Of a DNA stretch of 64,000 bases, positions 1 through 8,875 are shown piece by piece. Position numbers and translations under genes: made by a program. The DNA lies in the NCBI RefSeq assembly GCF_035917975.1, contig NZ_CP109130.1:8742001-8806000 (forward strand), read 5' to 3'. The DNA is from Streptosporangium sp. NBC_01756. GTDB taxonomy: Bacteria; Actinomycetota; Actinomycetes; Streptosporangiales; Streptosporangiaceae. Position 1 is the first letter of the stretch. Each line of letters begins with the position of its first letter. The notes under the pieces were generated by a model, which worked only from the letters and a program-made list of their open reading frames with translations, searched no databases and was not told the DNA's origin.

Positions 1-2
1 AC

Positions 3-692
3 CGGCGCGGCAGGATCCTGCTGGCCGGCGACGCGGCACACCTCCAGAGTCCCACCGGCGGACAGGGACAGAACACCGGGCTGGGCGACGCGGAGAACCT
101 GGCCTGGAAGCTGGTGCTGGTCGCCCGCGGCCGCGCCGAGCAGCGGCTGCTCGACACCTACGAGGGCGAGCGACGGCCGCTGGCCCGCAAGGTCTTGCGA
201 GCCACCAGCACCGCCGTGGACATCATGCTGCCGCACGACCCGTGGAAACGCCTGCTGCGCGACAAGGTCGTCCTGCCGGTCGTCCGCCTGCCCGCAGTGC
301 AGCGCCGACTGTGGCTGGCCGCCTCCCAACTCGGCATCAGCTACCGGGGCGGCCCCCTGGCCCCGGCCTCGCCTCGATGGATGCGCGGCCCGCGTCCCGG
401 CGACCGGATGCCCGACCTCGCCTGCCGGCGGCTCGACGGCGGTCAGACCACGCTGCACGCCGCGATCTCCGGACGCTGGGTGGTACTCGCCGGCGATCAG
501 CACGACGCCGCCCGCCACGCCGAGGCCGCCGCTGCACAACTGGGCGCCGACCTGGTCCTCGCACTCACACCGATAGAGCCGCACTCGCACGATGTGGTGC
601 TGATCCGCCCCGACGGGCACATCGGTTGGCGTGACCATCCGGCACCCGACAAACTGACGGCATGGCTGACCCAGGTGCTGCGGCCGGCGTAG
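3..692 (+). CDS. FAD-dependent aromatic monooxygenase, C-terminal part (5' end outside window)
   Basis: The reading frame is open from the window edge, so the N-terminal FAD-binding Rossmann fold is missing here. The first visible residues contain the second FAD motif of the PHBH-type flavin monooxygenases (LLAGDAAHLQSPTGGQG followed by N-GL-DAENLAWKL). The last ~100 residues (from RPGDRMPDL) look like the thioredoxin-like C-terminal domain of polyketide/phenol hydroxylases in this family. Such enzymes hydroxylate aromatic substrates with NAD(P)H and O2; the substrate cannot be inferred. The stop lies inside the following TetR gene (31-bp overlap), so the two are probably co-transcribed and the regulator probably controls this enzyme. 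Confidence 0.85.
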   Translation, partial: RRGRILLAGDAAHLQSPTGGQGQNTGLGDAENLAWKLVLVARGRAEQRLLDTYEGERRPLARKVLRATSTAVDIMLPHDPWKRLLRDKVVLPVVRLPAVQRRLWLAASQLGISYRGGPLAPASPRWMRGPRPGDRMPDLACRRLDGGQTTLHAAISGRWVVLAGDQHDAARHAEAAAAQLGADLVLALTPIEPHSHDVVLIRPDGHIGWRDHPAPDKLTAWLTQVLRPA

Positions 693-1261
693 AACGCCAC
701 GGCCGCCCACGCAACCCAGGAAACGACACCGCCATCCTGGACGCGGCGTTGGACCTGCTGATCGAACGCGGCGCGGCGGGCACCAGCATCGAAGCGGTCG
801 CCCAACGCGCCGGCGTGGCAAAACTGACGGTCTACCGGCGCTGGCGAGCCAAAGACGACCTCCTGATGGCCGCGTTGGAGCACGCCCGCGCCCCCGACAT
901 GGACACCGCCCCGGCCGGGCAGTCGATCGACGAACTCACCTCCTCCATCGCCGAACTCCTCAGCCGCCCCCGCTTCCGCACACTGATGGCACGCGTCATC
1001 GGCGCCTCGATCGACTACCCGAAACTGGTGACCGCCTACACCGAGCGCTACCTGCAGCCCCGGCTGAACGCCCTGGCGCAGATCGCGCAGCAGGCCATCG
1101 ACGCCGGTCACCTCCCACCAGACACCGACCCGAGCGTCATCCAGGACATCCTGGCCAGCTCGATCGGATCCGTCCTGCTCCAGCATGCGGAAAACGTGAC
1201 CGCAGCACAGCTCGAGCGCCGGCTGCGGATCCTGTTGCACCACATCGGATACCAGCCTTGA
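662..1261 (+). CDS. TetR/AcrR family transcriptional regulator
   Basis: 199 residues, normal TetR size. The helix-turn-helix is at about residues 25-70 (TSIEAVAQRAGVAKLTVYRR, then W-AKDDLL), followed by an all-helical ligand-binding domain. The ATG overlaps the end of the monooxygenase gene by 31 bp; a slightly later start is possible, but the HTH needs most of this N-terminus. The likely role is ligand-responsive repression of the upstream monooxygenase operon. The ligand is unknown. Confidence 0.85.
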   Translation: MADPGAAAGVERHGRPRNPGNDTAILDAALDLLIERGAAGTSIEAVAQRAGVAKLTVYRRWRAKDDLLMAALEHARAPDMDTAPAGQSIDELTSSIAELLSRPRFRTLMARVIGASIDYPKLVTAYTERYLQPRLNALAQIAQQAIDAGHLPPDTDPSVIQDILASSIGSVLLQHAENVTAAQLERRLRILLHHIGYQP

Positions 1262-1522
1262 TCCCTTAGGTTTGCAACTGCGGGCCGGCCAGCCCGACGG
1301 TGTCCTGGGCGCGATGATGGCTCGGTGGACCAGCGGTGCAACGGAACCGTGTCGTACGTAAGCGCCTTCCGGCAGGCCAGAGCAAGTGCCAACCGGGTCC
1401 GGTACGAGATCGTTGGCGTACGGTCCGGTTGGGTTGCCGGTCCGTTTCCCTCCGGGCAGAGGTTTTCGGCGCGTCCTACCGGGGTCTGGACAGTACCTCG
1501 CTGACCACCCAGAAGGGATGCG

Positions 1523-2365
1523 TCAGCTGAGTCGCCCGGCGACGGCCGCGGCGGGTCCGGAGGCGAGAGAGCCGTGCAGCATCTCCACCCGGTGCACCAC
1601 GCGCGGCTCGGCCAGCGGCACCCCGGGCGCCGTCGACGAGGGCAGCAGCGTCAGGCCATGCCCGGCGGCGGCGAGGTTCAGCACGGTGTGCAGGTCCTCG
1701 CCGTCGTAGCGGAACCCCACACGGAATCCGCCGACCCCCGCCATCTCGCGCAACCGCTCCACCGACACGGCGGCCGGAGCCTGCAACCACAGCGCGTCGG
1801 ACAGGTCGGCCAGCGCCAGCCCACGCCTGCGAGACAGTGGGTGGCCGGTGGGCAGGACCACCACCAGCTCCTCCTCGGCCACGCCGACGCTGGCCAGTGA
1901 CCCCACGTCCGGCAGGCGCAACGGGTCGCTGGGGGCGGCGATCCCGTCGACGAACCCGAGATCTGCGGCGCCGGAGGCGACCTGCTCGACGACGCTTTCG
2001 CGTCCGGCCGTGCGCAGCGTCACCGCCAGCCGTTCTCGCGCCAGGCTTCGAGCGATCACCGGAGTGCACGCCAGCGGGGAGGCCACCACATTCAGCTGCT
2101 CGATCGGACCGGCGCCGGCGCGCAGGACGTCGGCGCGGGCGGCTCTGTGGCGCAGCAGCAGCGGACCGGCGTGTTCCAGCAGGCGTTCCCCGGCCGGGGT
2201 GGGCCGCACCGGCCGGCGATGCAGCAGAGCCAGACCGAGGTCGGCCTCCAGCGCGGCGATCTGCTGGGACACCGCCGACTGGGTGTAGCCGAGCTCCTCG
2301 GCGGCGGCGGAGAAGGACCGCAAATGGGTGACGGTCACGAAGGTGCGCAGCAGATGAGGATCCAC
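1523..2365 (-). CDS. LysR family transcriptional regulator
   Basis: 280 residues. The winged HTH is at residues 1-60 (MDPHLLRTFVTVTHLRSFSA, then AAEELGYTQSAVSQQIAALE), followed by a LysR substrate-binding domain from about residue 90 (NVVASPLACTPVIARSLA). It is divergent from the amidotransferase-like gene at 2444 with about 75 bp between starts, the usual LysR layout, so the likely target is that gene and/or itself. The co-inducer is unknown. Confidence 0.88.
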   Translation of the reverse strand: MDPHLLRTFVTVTHLRSFSAAAEELGYTQSAVSQQIAALEADLGLALLHRRPVRPTPAGERLLEHAGPLLLRHRAARADVLRAGAGPIEQLNVVASPLACTPVIARSLARERLAVTLRTAGRESVVEQVASGAADLGFVDGIAAPSDPLRLPDVGSLASVGVAEEELVVVLPTGHPLSRRRGLALADLSDALWLQAPAAVSVERLREMAGVGGFRVGFRYDGEDLHTVLNLAAAGHGLTLLPSSTAPGVPLAEPRVVHRVEMLHGSLASGPAAAVAGRLS

Positions 2366-2443
2366 GACGCATCAGTATCGCTTATCAACCCAGCAGTAAT
2401 CATCGTTGGCGCTTACCTCGGTGCTCCAGCGAGGATGAGACGC

Positions 2444-3148
2444 ATGACGATCGCGAGAATCGCCCTGGTGGGCGACAGGTCCTCCAGTGTCCAGTCGCAC
2501 ATGCGCATCCCCTCCCTCATTGAGGCGCTGCGCGAGCGTGACGGGCTGACGCTGGACGCCTACTGGACTCCCACCACCGAAACGGCGGATCTGGAGGGGT
2601 TCGACGGCATCTGGATGCTGCCCGGCAGCCCGTACCGCAGCGAGGCGGGCGCGGTGAACGCCGCCCGCACCGCCCGCGAACACGCCATCCCGTTCCTGGG
2701 CACCTGCGGCGGCTTCCAGCACACCCTGTTGGAGTACGCGCGCAACGTCCTGGGTCTGGCGGTCGCGCATGCCGAGAACGACCCGGGCGCCGACGACTTC
2801 CTGCTGAGGCCGCTGGCGTGTTCGCTCGTGGGCCACGAGGGGGTGATACGGCTGGCGTCCGGCTCTCTGGTGGAGAGGATCATCGGCGCCGAGAGGACGG
2901 TGGAGAGATACTCCTGCACCTTCGGCCTCAACCCCGACTACCTGCCGGTGCTGCAGGAGGGCGGCCTCAGCTTCACCGGCCACGACGACGCCGGAGACGT
3001 CCGGGTGCTCGAACTGCCGGCTCACCCGTTCTTCCTGGCCAGCCTCTTCCAGCCCGAACTGGCCGGGGACGGCAGCTGGCCGCACCCGATCATCGCCGCG
3101 TTCGCCTCGGCCGCTGTCACGCTGGCCGCCTCAAGGACCCGTGCCTGA
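2444..3148 (+). CDS. CTP synthase C-terminal-like class I glutamine amidotransferase domain protein
   Basis: 234 residues from ATG 2444 (ATG 2435 is also in frame). The fold is a stand-alone class I GATase related to the glutaminase half of CTP synthase. The nucleophile elbow LGTCGGFQ has Cys at about residue 88, and an FGLNP-YLP segment and a C-terminal SLFQPEL follow. The C-terminal catalytic His-Pro-Glu of true CTP synthase is replaced by Gln-Pro-Glu, so normal glutaminase chemistry is uncertain. A family of free-standing proteins like this is annotated as CTP synthase C-terminal region-related (seleno)proteins; here the key position is an ordinary Cys. Its function is not established. LysR lies divergently upstream. 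Confidence 0.72.
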   Translation: MTIARIALVGDRSSSVQSHMRIPSLIEALRERDGLTLDAYWTPTTETADLEGFDGIWMLPGSPYRSEAGAVNAARTAREHAIPFLGTCGGFQHTLLEYARNVLGLAVAHAENDPGADDFLLRPLACSLVGHEGVIRLASGSLVERIIGAERTVERYSCTFGLNPDYLPVLQEGGLSFTGHDDAGDVRVLELPAHPFFLASLFQPELAGDGSWPHPIIAAFASAAVTLAASRTRA

Positions 3149-3171
3149 GCGGGAACGCCCGCCGGGTCGTG

Positions 3172-4137
3172 TCAGGGCAGGCCTTTCTGCCGTTTGTAGT
3201 CGTTCCATGCGCGGACACAGTAGGCGTAGCGCCCGTCGCCGGGCCGGAGGTGCCGGCAGGCGTAGGCGGCACTGAGCCGGTCTTCCGGGGTCTCGGGGAT
3301 GACGGAGATGTCGGGGATGGCGGAGGCGCTGGGGGTCTGGAAGACGGTGGGGACGGCGGCGTCCCCGTGGCGACTGCGCTCCCCGTGGCGGGCGGCCCTG
3401 GCGTGGGGCGCCGGGGGCTTCGGCCTGACGGCTCCGGCCCGTCGTGGCACGGCGAGCCGGTGCCGGTGCCGCTCAGCCCGGACCCCTGGGACGGTGCGGT
3501 TCCGGGGCCGTCCGGCCGTGTGTGACGACGCCGGTTTCCGGCTGCGGGCCGGCTTCGCCGAGGTGACGGTCCGGGGAGTGGCCACGGGCAGGTGACCGGC
3601 GGGTGGTGCTTCCCCTTCGAAAGCGATCACCGCTCCGTGGCCGGTGACCCCTGAGGGGGTGCGCGCCGCGGTGACCTCGGCGGTGATCGTCCGGGTGGTG
3701 GTCGCCGGCGACGTCGGCGACCACCCGGACGACCAGAGACCCACTCCGGTGGCGGCGAGGAACCCGCAGATCAGAGCGGGCCGTAGAAGCTGCTCACGCG
3801 TCACCCGCGGCCACGACAACGACCGGGGCAGCGACTGCGGCCACGACCATGACCAGGGCAGCGACCGCGGCCATGACCGGTAGGCCCTGCCCGGCGGGGA
3901 CGGCGGCGGAAGCGGCGGCGAGTGCGGCCACGTCGGCCGGACCTCGACGCTGAACCGGGACCCGTATATGAACGGATCGCCGGCGCCGCCGTAGGCCCCG
4001 GCCCGTGCCCGGTCAGCGGAGGCCGCCGGATCCGCCGGGGCGGGTGCCGGAGGGTCCGCCGGCTCGCCGTACGGCCTGCGGCCACGTGGACTCGCGCTCG
4101 GGTCGCGGCGGCGCGCCGAGTCGTGATCACCTTGCAT
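3172..4137 (-). CDS. hypothetical Pro/Arg-rich single-pass membrane protein
   Basis: 321 residues, not assignable to a function. The N-terminus (1-115) is low complexity: Pro/Ala/Arg-rich, then a run of repeated W-S/P-R-S-L units at residues 88-111 encoded by DNA repeats. One membrane helix is likely at about 118-138 (RPALICGFLAATGVGLW), then a Ser/Pro/Arg/His-rich linker and a short better-ordered C-terminal tail (residues ~275-321) with two Cys (YACRHL and YAYCVRAW). The start is supported by GAGGAGGCGAG just before the ATG. It converges on the amidotransferase gene. It is probably a surface or envelope protein. Confidence 0.6.
   Translation of the reverse strand: MQGDHDSARRRDPSASPRGRRPYGEPADPPAPAPADPAASADRARAGAYGGAGDPFIYGSRFSVEVRPTWPHSPPLPPPSPPGRAYRSWPRSLPWSWSWPQSLPRSLSWPRVTREQLLRPALICGFLAATGVGLWSSGWSPTSPATTTRTITAEVTAARTPSGVTGHGAVIAFEGEAPPAGHLPVATPRTVTSAKPARSRKPASSHTAGRPRNRTVPGVRAERHRHRLAVPRRAGAVRPKPPAPHARAARHGERSRHGDAAVPTVFQTPSASAIPDISVIPETPEDRLSAAYACRHLRPGDGRYAYCVRAWNDYKRQKGLP
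3800..3890. repeat. short degenerate tandem repeat inside the hypothetical gene
   Basis: The unit GGCCACGACAACGACC / GGCCACGACCATGACC / GGCCATGACCG, spaced by GGGGCAGCGACTGC-like segments, recurs about three times and encodes the W-P-R/Q-S-L-P/S repeats of the minus-strand protein. Confidence 0.6.
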
Positions 4138-4422
4138 CTCGCCTCCTCTGTCATGTCTGATCTCCCCCAGCGTGCCGAAAACTACGCACTGTATGTGGTG
4201 GGTAACAGCGTGCTCTTATGGACCTGTTATCAGGACCACGGAGTGAACCACCCGGAATACCGACAAAGCCCTGGCGATGGGCGGCTGCCCGCCGCCTCCA
4301 CTCCCCGGCGCGGGAGATCTCGCCGCGTCGGGCCGTGTTCCACGGCAGGTCTCCGCAGCCGGAGCCGAGGTCTCCGCAGACGTTCACGGCGACCCGGAGC
4401 ATTGATCGACTAGGTCGCACCA
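4138..4422. other. intergenic region between divergent genes
   Basis: 285 bp between the divergent hypothetical gene (start 4137) and the GNAT gene (start 4423). It holds the ribosome binding site of the minus-strand gene and a pair of direct repeats of GGTCTCCGCAG around 4349-4381. I see no RNA gene or clear promoter hexamers. Confidence 0.4.
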
Positions 4423-5061
4423 GTGAGCCGCGATACCGTTCCACCCGTGATTCAGAACGACGGAGTCGAAGAAACCGAACGAGCGGCGGAGATCAAGTCG
4501 CTCCCGACCGGCCGGCAGGAAGACTCCTCCCGTGTGACCTTGCGTCCGATCACCGGTCGCGACCAGGACGAGTTCCTCGAACTGGTCCGTGCCAGCGTTG
4601 ACCTGCACCATCCGTGGATGTCCCTGCCCGCCACGACTGAGGGGTTCCAGACGCTCATCGCCCGGTATGACCAGCCCGCCGAGGAATGCCTGCTGGTCTG
4701 CGTGCGTGACACCGGAGCCATCGCCGGCATGGTCAACATCAACAGCATCATCCGCGGACGTTTCCAATGCGCCTCCCTCGGCTACGCGGCCTTCGCCCCC
4801 ACCGCCGGTCAGGGCTACATGTCCGAAGGTCTCGGCCTGGTGCTGCGCTATGCGTTCGAGCGGTTACGGCTCCACCGGCTGGAAGCCAACATCCAGCCCG
4901 GCAATGAGGCCTCCCTGAGGCTTGTCCGACGACACGGTTTCCGCAGGGAGGGCTACTCGCCCGACATGCTGTTCATCGACGGCGCCTGGCGGGATCACGA
5001 ACGGTGGGCCATCACCAGCACCGTGAACGGTGACCCCCATCCGACCCTGCCCGCCCACTGA
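4423..5061 (+). CDS. GNAT family N-acetyltransferase (RimJ/RimL-like)
   Basis: 212 residues with the acetyltransferase domain from about residue 38 (RVTLRPITGRDQDEFLELV) to about 195. The acetyl-CoA loop is at SLGYAAFAPTAGQGYMSEG, then LGLVLRYAFERLRLHRLEAN and NEASLRLVRRHGFRREGY, the signature of RimJ-type enzymes that acetylate protein N-termini or small amines. The GTG start gives an unusual 37-residue lead; a later GTG near 4534 would give a protein starting right at the domain and is a credible alternative. The substrate is unknown. Confidence 0.85.
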   Translation: MSRDTVPPVIQNDGVEETERAAEIKSLPTGRQEDSSRVTLRPITGRDQDEFLELVRASVDLHHPWMSLPATTEGFQTLIARYDQPAEECLLVCVRDTGAIAGMVNINSIIRGRFQCASLGYAAFAPTAGQGYMSEGLGLVLRYAFERLRLHRLEANIQPGNEASLRLVRRHGFRREGYSPDMLFIDGAWRDHERWAITSTVNGDPHPTLPAH

Positions 5062-5251
5062 GATCCCTCACTTCGACGGCGGCCGGCGAACCGCCATGTG
5101 ATCCGAGGCGACCCGGCTCGACGTCCTCTCAGCCTTTCGGCCCCACTGACGACTGACATGGGTGACGTCCGGGTGATGCGGCCTCGCGGTGCCGGACCGC
5201 CCGGTCGAAGCCGGGATGCGGCGGCCTCGCACGGCTATGACCGGGCGGAAG

Positions 5252-6382
5252 TCAGCGGACCTTGCCGAAGAACTCGCGGATGTCGGCCGCGAGCGACTCG
5301 GGAACGTCCATGGCGAGAAAGTGGTGTCCTACGGGGTTGCTGTCGGGCCAGTGGATGACGGTGTTGTGGCGCTCGGCCAGGCGGCGGATCGCCGGCGGCC
5401 CGCAGTAGACACCGGTCGGTACCTCCGACTGCCCTTCCGGCCAGGCGAACTCGCTGCTTTCGTACATGAACCACGAGGAAGAGCCCGACGTCCCGGTCAG
5501 CCAGTACAGGGCCGCGTTCGTCAGGATCAGGTCCCGGTCGATGGCCTCATCGGGCAGGTAGGCCGTGCCGGCGAACTCCCACAACTTCTGCAGGTGCCAC
5601 GCCAGCAGGGCCGTCGGGGAGTCGTGCCAGCCGTAGGAGAAGGTCTGCGGCGCGGCGCGCAGCAGACGGTGGTGGTCGACGCCGCCGCCCGCCCACTGCT
5701 GCATCTGCACGTACTGCTCATGCTCCTCGGGCGTCAACTCGGGAACGTCCTTCTCGGTGGGGAAGCCGAACCCGGCATTGATGTGAACCCCGGCGACGTG
5801 CTCGGGGTCGACCTTGGCGACCTCCGGTGCGACGTAGGCGCCGAGGTCTCCGCCCTGCGTGCCGTAGCGCGCGTAGCCGAGGCGGCGCATCAGCTCCGCC
5901 CACATCCGCGCCACGCGTGTGACGCTCCAGCCGGTCCCGCGCGGCGGCGCGGAGAACCCGAACCCGGGTATCGACGGTATGACGACGTGGAACGCCTGGG
6001 ACGGGTCGCCGCCGTGGGAGCGGGGGTCGGTGAGGGGGCCGATGAGCTCGGTGAACTCCACGAACGAGTTCGGCCAGCCGTGGGCGAGGATGAGCGGCAG
6101 GGCGCCGGGCTCAGGAGAGCGCACGTGCAGGAAGTGCACGTGCTGACCGTCGATCTCGGTCACGAACTGCGGAAACCTGTTCAGCCGCGCCTCATGGGCA
6201 CTCCAGTCGTACCCGCTGCGCCAATACTCGGCCAGGTCCTTGAGATAGCCGACCGGCACACCGCGGCTCCATCCCTCGCCGGGCAGTTGCCGGGGCCAGC
6301 GGGTACGGGCCAGCCGGTCGTCCAGGTCGTCCAGGTCGGCCTGGGGGACGTCGATGCGGAAGGGGCGGATCTCGGTGCTCAT
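5252..6382 (-). CDS. epoxide hydrolase (EphA/microsomal type, EHN domain + alpha/beta hydrolase)
   Basis: 376 residues. The EHN N-terminal domain is at residues ~5-110 and the alpha/beta hydrolase fold follows. Visible elements are the oxyanion-hole HGWP at 101-104, PSIPGFGFS at 136-144, the nucleophile aspartate in TQGGDLG at about residue 179, and the catalytic His in GHHFLAMDVPE near the C-terminus. It hydrolyses epoxides to diols; the substrate is unknown. The start at 6382 is chosen because AAGGAGAACC directly precedes that ATG; a longer in-frame extension lacks this. It is divergent from the WYL regulator. Confidence 0.9.
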   Translation of the reverse strand: MSTEIRPFRIDVPQADLDDLDDRLARTRWPRQLPGEGWSRGVPVGYLKDLAEYWRSGYDWSAHEARLNRFPQFVTEIDGQHVHFLHVRSPEPGALPLILAHGWPNSFVEFTELIGPLTDPRSHGGDPSQAFHVVIPSIPGFGFSAPPRGTGWSVTRVARMWAELMRRLGYARYGTQGGDLGAYVAPEVAKVDPEHVAGVHINAGFGFPTEKDVPELTPEEHEQYVQMQQWAGGGVDHHRLLRAAPQTFSYGWHDSPTALLAWHLQKLWEFAGTAYLPDEAIDRDLILTNAALYWLTGTSGSSSWFMYESSEFAWPEGQSEVPTGVYCGPPAIRRLAERHNTVIHWPDSNPVGHHFLAMDVPESLAADIREFFGKVR

Positions 6383-6508
6383 GGTTCTCCTTGGTGGCTG
6401 CGCCCGCCGGGCGGGCGGTGTCACGCCACGTCATCTCCGGACGGTCCCGGTGGTGCGTTGCGGTGACGGATCGACACTAGGGAGCATGTAGGTCAGATCC
6501 TGTCCCAT

Positions 6509-7522
6509 ATGACCGCGATGATGGGTTTCATGAGCGACACCCCGGCACGGCTGCTCCACCTGCTGTCCCTGCTGCAGACCCCGCGTGAATGGCCCGGCAG
6601 TGAGCTGGCCGATCGTTTGCGGGTGAGCCCCCGGACGATCCGCCGCGATATCGACCGCCTGCGCGAGCTGGGGTATCCGGTGCAGGCGTCGATGGGGGCG
6701 GTGGGCGGCTACCGGCTCGCCGCGGGCGCGGCGATGCCGCCGCTGTTGCTGGACGACGAGGAGGCGGTGGCCGTCGCGGTCGGCCTGCGCACCGCGGCCG
6801 GGCAGCCGGTGAACGGCATCGAGGAGGCGTCGGTGCGGGCCCTGGCCAAGCTGGAGCAGGTGCTGCCGTCCCGGCTGCGCCATCGGGTCGGCGCGCTCGG
6901 CACCGCCATGGTCTCGATGCCGGGCGGGAGCGGGCCGGGCGTCGACCCGCGGATCCTGACGGTGCTCGCCGGGGCCGTCGCCAACCGCGAACGCCTGCGG
7001 TTCGCCTACCAGGCGGGCGACGGGAACCAGAGCAGGCGTCTGGTCGAGCCGTACCGTCTGGTGGCGGCCTCGCGCCGCTGGTACCTGCTGGCCTACGACA
7101 ACGACCGGGAGGACTGGAGGATCTTCCGCGTCGACCGGATCGACGATCCGCGACCGACCGGCGTACGGGTCGCGGCCCGCGAACTGCCCGAGCAGGACGC
7201 GGTCGCCTTCGTCACCCGCAGGATGTACTCGATGGCACCCACCTACGAGGTGGTGGCGACCGTGCACCTTCCCGCCCGCCAGGTGGCGCACCGGCTCGGC
7301 GTCGCCCCGGGCGACGTGCAGCCGCTCGACGAGCGCAGTTGCCGCCTGCACGAGTATTCCGACACCCTGGAGTGGCTGGCCTCGCGGCTGCTCATGCTCG
7401 GTTGCGAGTTCGAGGTGCACGAGCCGCCGGAGCTGCTGGCGTATCTCCGCGCGCTGGGCGCCCGCGCCACCCGCGCCGCCGGAGAGCCCGGAGGAACGCG
7501 ACCTCAGCCAGGTCGCCCCTGA
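6509..7522 (+). CDS. YafY-type WYL domain transcriptional regulator
   Basis: About 330 residues. The HTH_11 winged helix is at the N-terminus (SELADRLRVSPRTIRRDIDR), with the WYL domain in the middle (EPYRLVAASRRWYLLAYD, then FRVDRI) and a WCX C-terminal domain. Four in-frame ATGs (6509, 6518, 6521, 6530) are crowded at the 5' end; MSDTPARLLHLLSLLQ from 6530 best matches family N-termini. It is divergent from the epoxide hydrolase by about 130 bp and probably controls it. Its last 19 bp overlap the convergent PadR gene. Confidence 0.88.
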   Translation: MTAMMGFMSDTPARLLHLLSLLQTPREWPGSELADRLRVSPRTIRRDIDRLRELGYPVQASMGAVGGYRLAAGAAMPPLLLDDEEAVAVAVGLRTAAGQPVNGIEEASVRALAKLEQVLPSRLRHRVGALGTAMVSMPGGSGPGVDPRILTVLAGAVANRERLRFAYQAGDGNQSRRLVEPYRLVAASRRWYLLAYDNDREDWRIFRVDRIDDPRPTGVRVAARELPEQDAVAFVTRRMYSMAPTYEVVATVHLPARQVAHRLGVAPGDVQPLDERSCRLHEYSDTLEWLASRLLMLGCEFEVHEPPELLAYLRALGARATRAAGEPGGTRPQPGRP

Positions 7523-8055
7523 CCGGACGGTGCCCCTGCCTCTCCCCCGACCTCGTCGCCGGCCCACTCGGCCCACTCGCGCTGCATCCGGCTGAACCGC
7601 AGCCCCCACTCCAGGGCGAGCCGGCCGTAGACGGAGAGATCGTCCTCGCCCTGGCCGACGACTCCCTTCAGTGCCGTCAGCTCCTCCTGCTGGCTCCGCG
7701 CCGCCTCCGCCTGCTGCCGTAGATAGTCGCGTGCCTGATCGGAACGGACCTGCCCCAGGAAGAAAACGCGCAGCAGCATCTCGCTGCGCCTGGCGCGGAC
7801 CGGCTCGACCTCCGTCAGCCAGTGGCGGAGCTCGGCCAGCCCCGGCTCGGCGATGCTGTACTCCTTGCGGCCGCGCGGTCCTTCGGCGGCGGCCTTCACC
7901 AGCCCGGCGTCGGCGAGGCGCGACAACTCGGAATAGACCTGGCTCTGCGTGGCGGGCCAGACGTTGGCCAGGGAGATTTCGAAGATCTTCAGCAGGTCGT
8001 AGCCGCTCGCGGGTCCCTGGGCGAGCAGGCCCAGCAGTGCGTGTCGGAGGCTCAT
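7504..8055 (-). CDS. PadR family transcriptional regulator
   Basis: 183 residues. The N-terminal winged HTH has the PadR hallmark MSLRHALLGLLAQGPASGYD and SQVYSELSRLADAGLV; a helical dimerisation domain with Vir_C-like character follows (LLRVFFLGQV onward). It is divergent from the membrane protein at 8126. The 70-bp gap contains two related elements (TACATTCCAACGTTGACATG and CTACATTCGTCATG) that are plausible PadR sites. The expected role is repression of the divergent gene. Confidence 0.88.
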   Translation of the reverse strand: MSLRHALLGLLAQGPASGYDLLKIFEISLANVWPATQSQVYSELSRLADAGLVKAAAEGPRGRKEYSIAEPGLAELRHWLTEVEPVRARRSEMLLRVFFLGQVRSDQARDYLRQQAEAARSQQEELTALKGVVGQGEDDLSVYGRLALEWGLRFSRMQREWAEWAGDEVGGEAGAPSGQGRPG

Positions 8056-8125
8056 GACGGCATCCTACATTCCAACGTTGACATGTCGATAGTGGAAGCT
8101 CTACATTCGTCATGTCTGAGTAGGA
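8056..8125. promoter_or_regulatory. candidate PadR operator region
   Basis: The divergent gap contains TACATTCCAAC near the PadR start and CTACATTCGTC further right, with GGAATGTTG at the other end being the partial reverse complement of CATTCC. This is an inverted arrangement typical of PadR targets. It is an inference from symmetry only. Confidence 0.4.
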
Positions 8126-8701
8126 ATGTTGAAAAGAGCTGCAATGATCCGCAATCTCCTCGGGTTTCTCCCGTGGATCGTCTATGCCGTCGTCGCCACG
8201 GGGGACGAATGGCGCTATGGCGCGCTGGCCGGGCTGGCGATCGCCGCCGTGGTGATCGTCGCCGACCGCCGGGCCGGCAAGAAATGGGACGAGATGGTGA
8301 TCGAGTCCAGCGCGGTGGTGTTCTTCGTCGTGACCGCCCTGATCTCTTTCGCGGCTCCGGACTCCCCTCTCACGCCGTACGGCCCGGCCCTCGTCAACGC
8401 CTGGCTCGCGCTCACCGCCTGGGGATCACTGGCCGTCCGCAGACCCTTCACCCTTGGCATCGCCCGCAGCATGGCGCCACCGGAGGTCTGGCAGACGCCA
8501 TTGTTCTACCGGGTCAACGCCGTCATCACCTCAGTGTGGGGTGCGGCCTTCACCGTCGCCGCCCTCTCCCTGGCGCTGCTGCTGCACGGTGCCCCGCATG
8601 CCACCGCCGCCGTCATCGCCATCAAGGTACTCACCTTTGCGGCGCCCGCCGTCTTCACCGCCCGCTACCCCCGGACCGTCGCTGCCCGCCGTGCCGTCTG
8701 A
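8126..8701 (+). CDS. hypothetical polytopic membrane protein (PadR-linked)
   Basis: 191 residues with about five or six hydrophobic helices (LLGFLPWIVYAVVA, YGALAGLAIAAVVIVA, VVFFVVTALISF, WLALTAWGSLAV, ITSVWGAAFTVAALSLALLL, TAAVIAIKVLTFAAPAVF). There is no catalytic motif. ATG 8144 (MIRNLLGFLPW) is an equally good start. Being divergent from PadR suggests it is PadR-controlled. The function is unknown. Confidence 0.7.
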   Translation: MLKRAAMIRNLLGFLPWIVYAVVATGDEWRYGALAGLAIAAVVIVADRRAGKKWDEMVIESSAVVFFVVTALISFAAPDSPLTPYGPALVNAWLALTAWGSLAVRRPFTLGIARSMAPPEVWQTPLFYRVNAVITSVWGAAFTVAALSLALLLHGAPHATAAVIAIKVLTFAAPAVFTARYPRTVAARRAV

Positions 8702-8774
8702 TCTTCAAGCCGTCTGCTGGGGCTTTCGCCGCGATCCGGTCTCGCATCGGCCGCAGCGCCGGCCCGGCTGGCTT

Positions 8775-8831
8775 CCACGGCTCCTGGTTCCCCGACCGCT
8801 GAGCCGTGGTCCCCGCTCCGCGATCGGAGCG
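8775..8831. terminator. two consecutive hairpins between convergent genes
   Basis: CCACGGCTC at 8775-8783 pairs with GAGCCGTGG at 8801-8809. Directly after, CGCTCCG (8814-8820) pairs with CGGAGCG (8825-8831) around a CGAT loop. They sit between the convergent membrane protein and hydrolase genes, as expected of a bidirectional terminator in a GC-rich genome; there is no T-tract. Confidence 0.55.
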
Positions 8832-8875
8832 GCCGGCTTCCCGGGCACCGTCGCGATCCGCCGGCTGCCGGCGTT

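Noticed and set aside
5189..6466. 425-codon plus-strand frame
   Set aside because: Antisense of the epoxide hydrolase.
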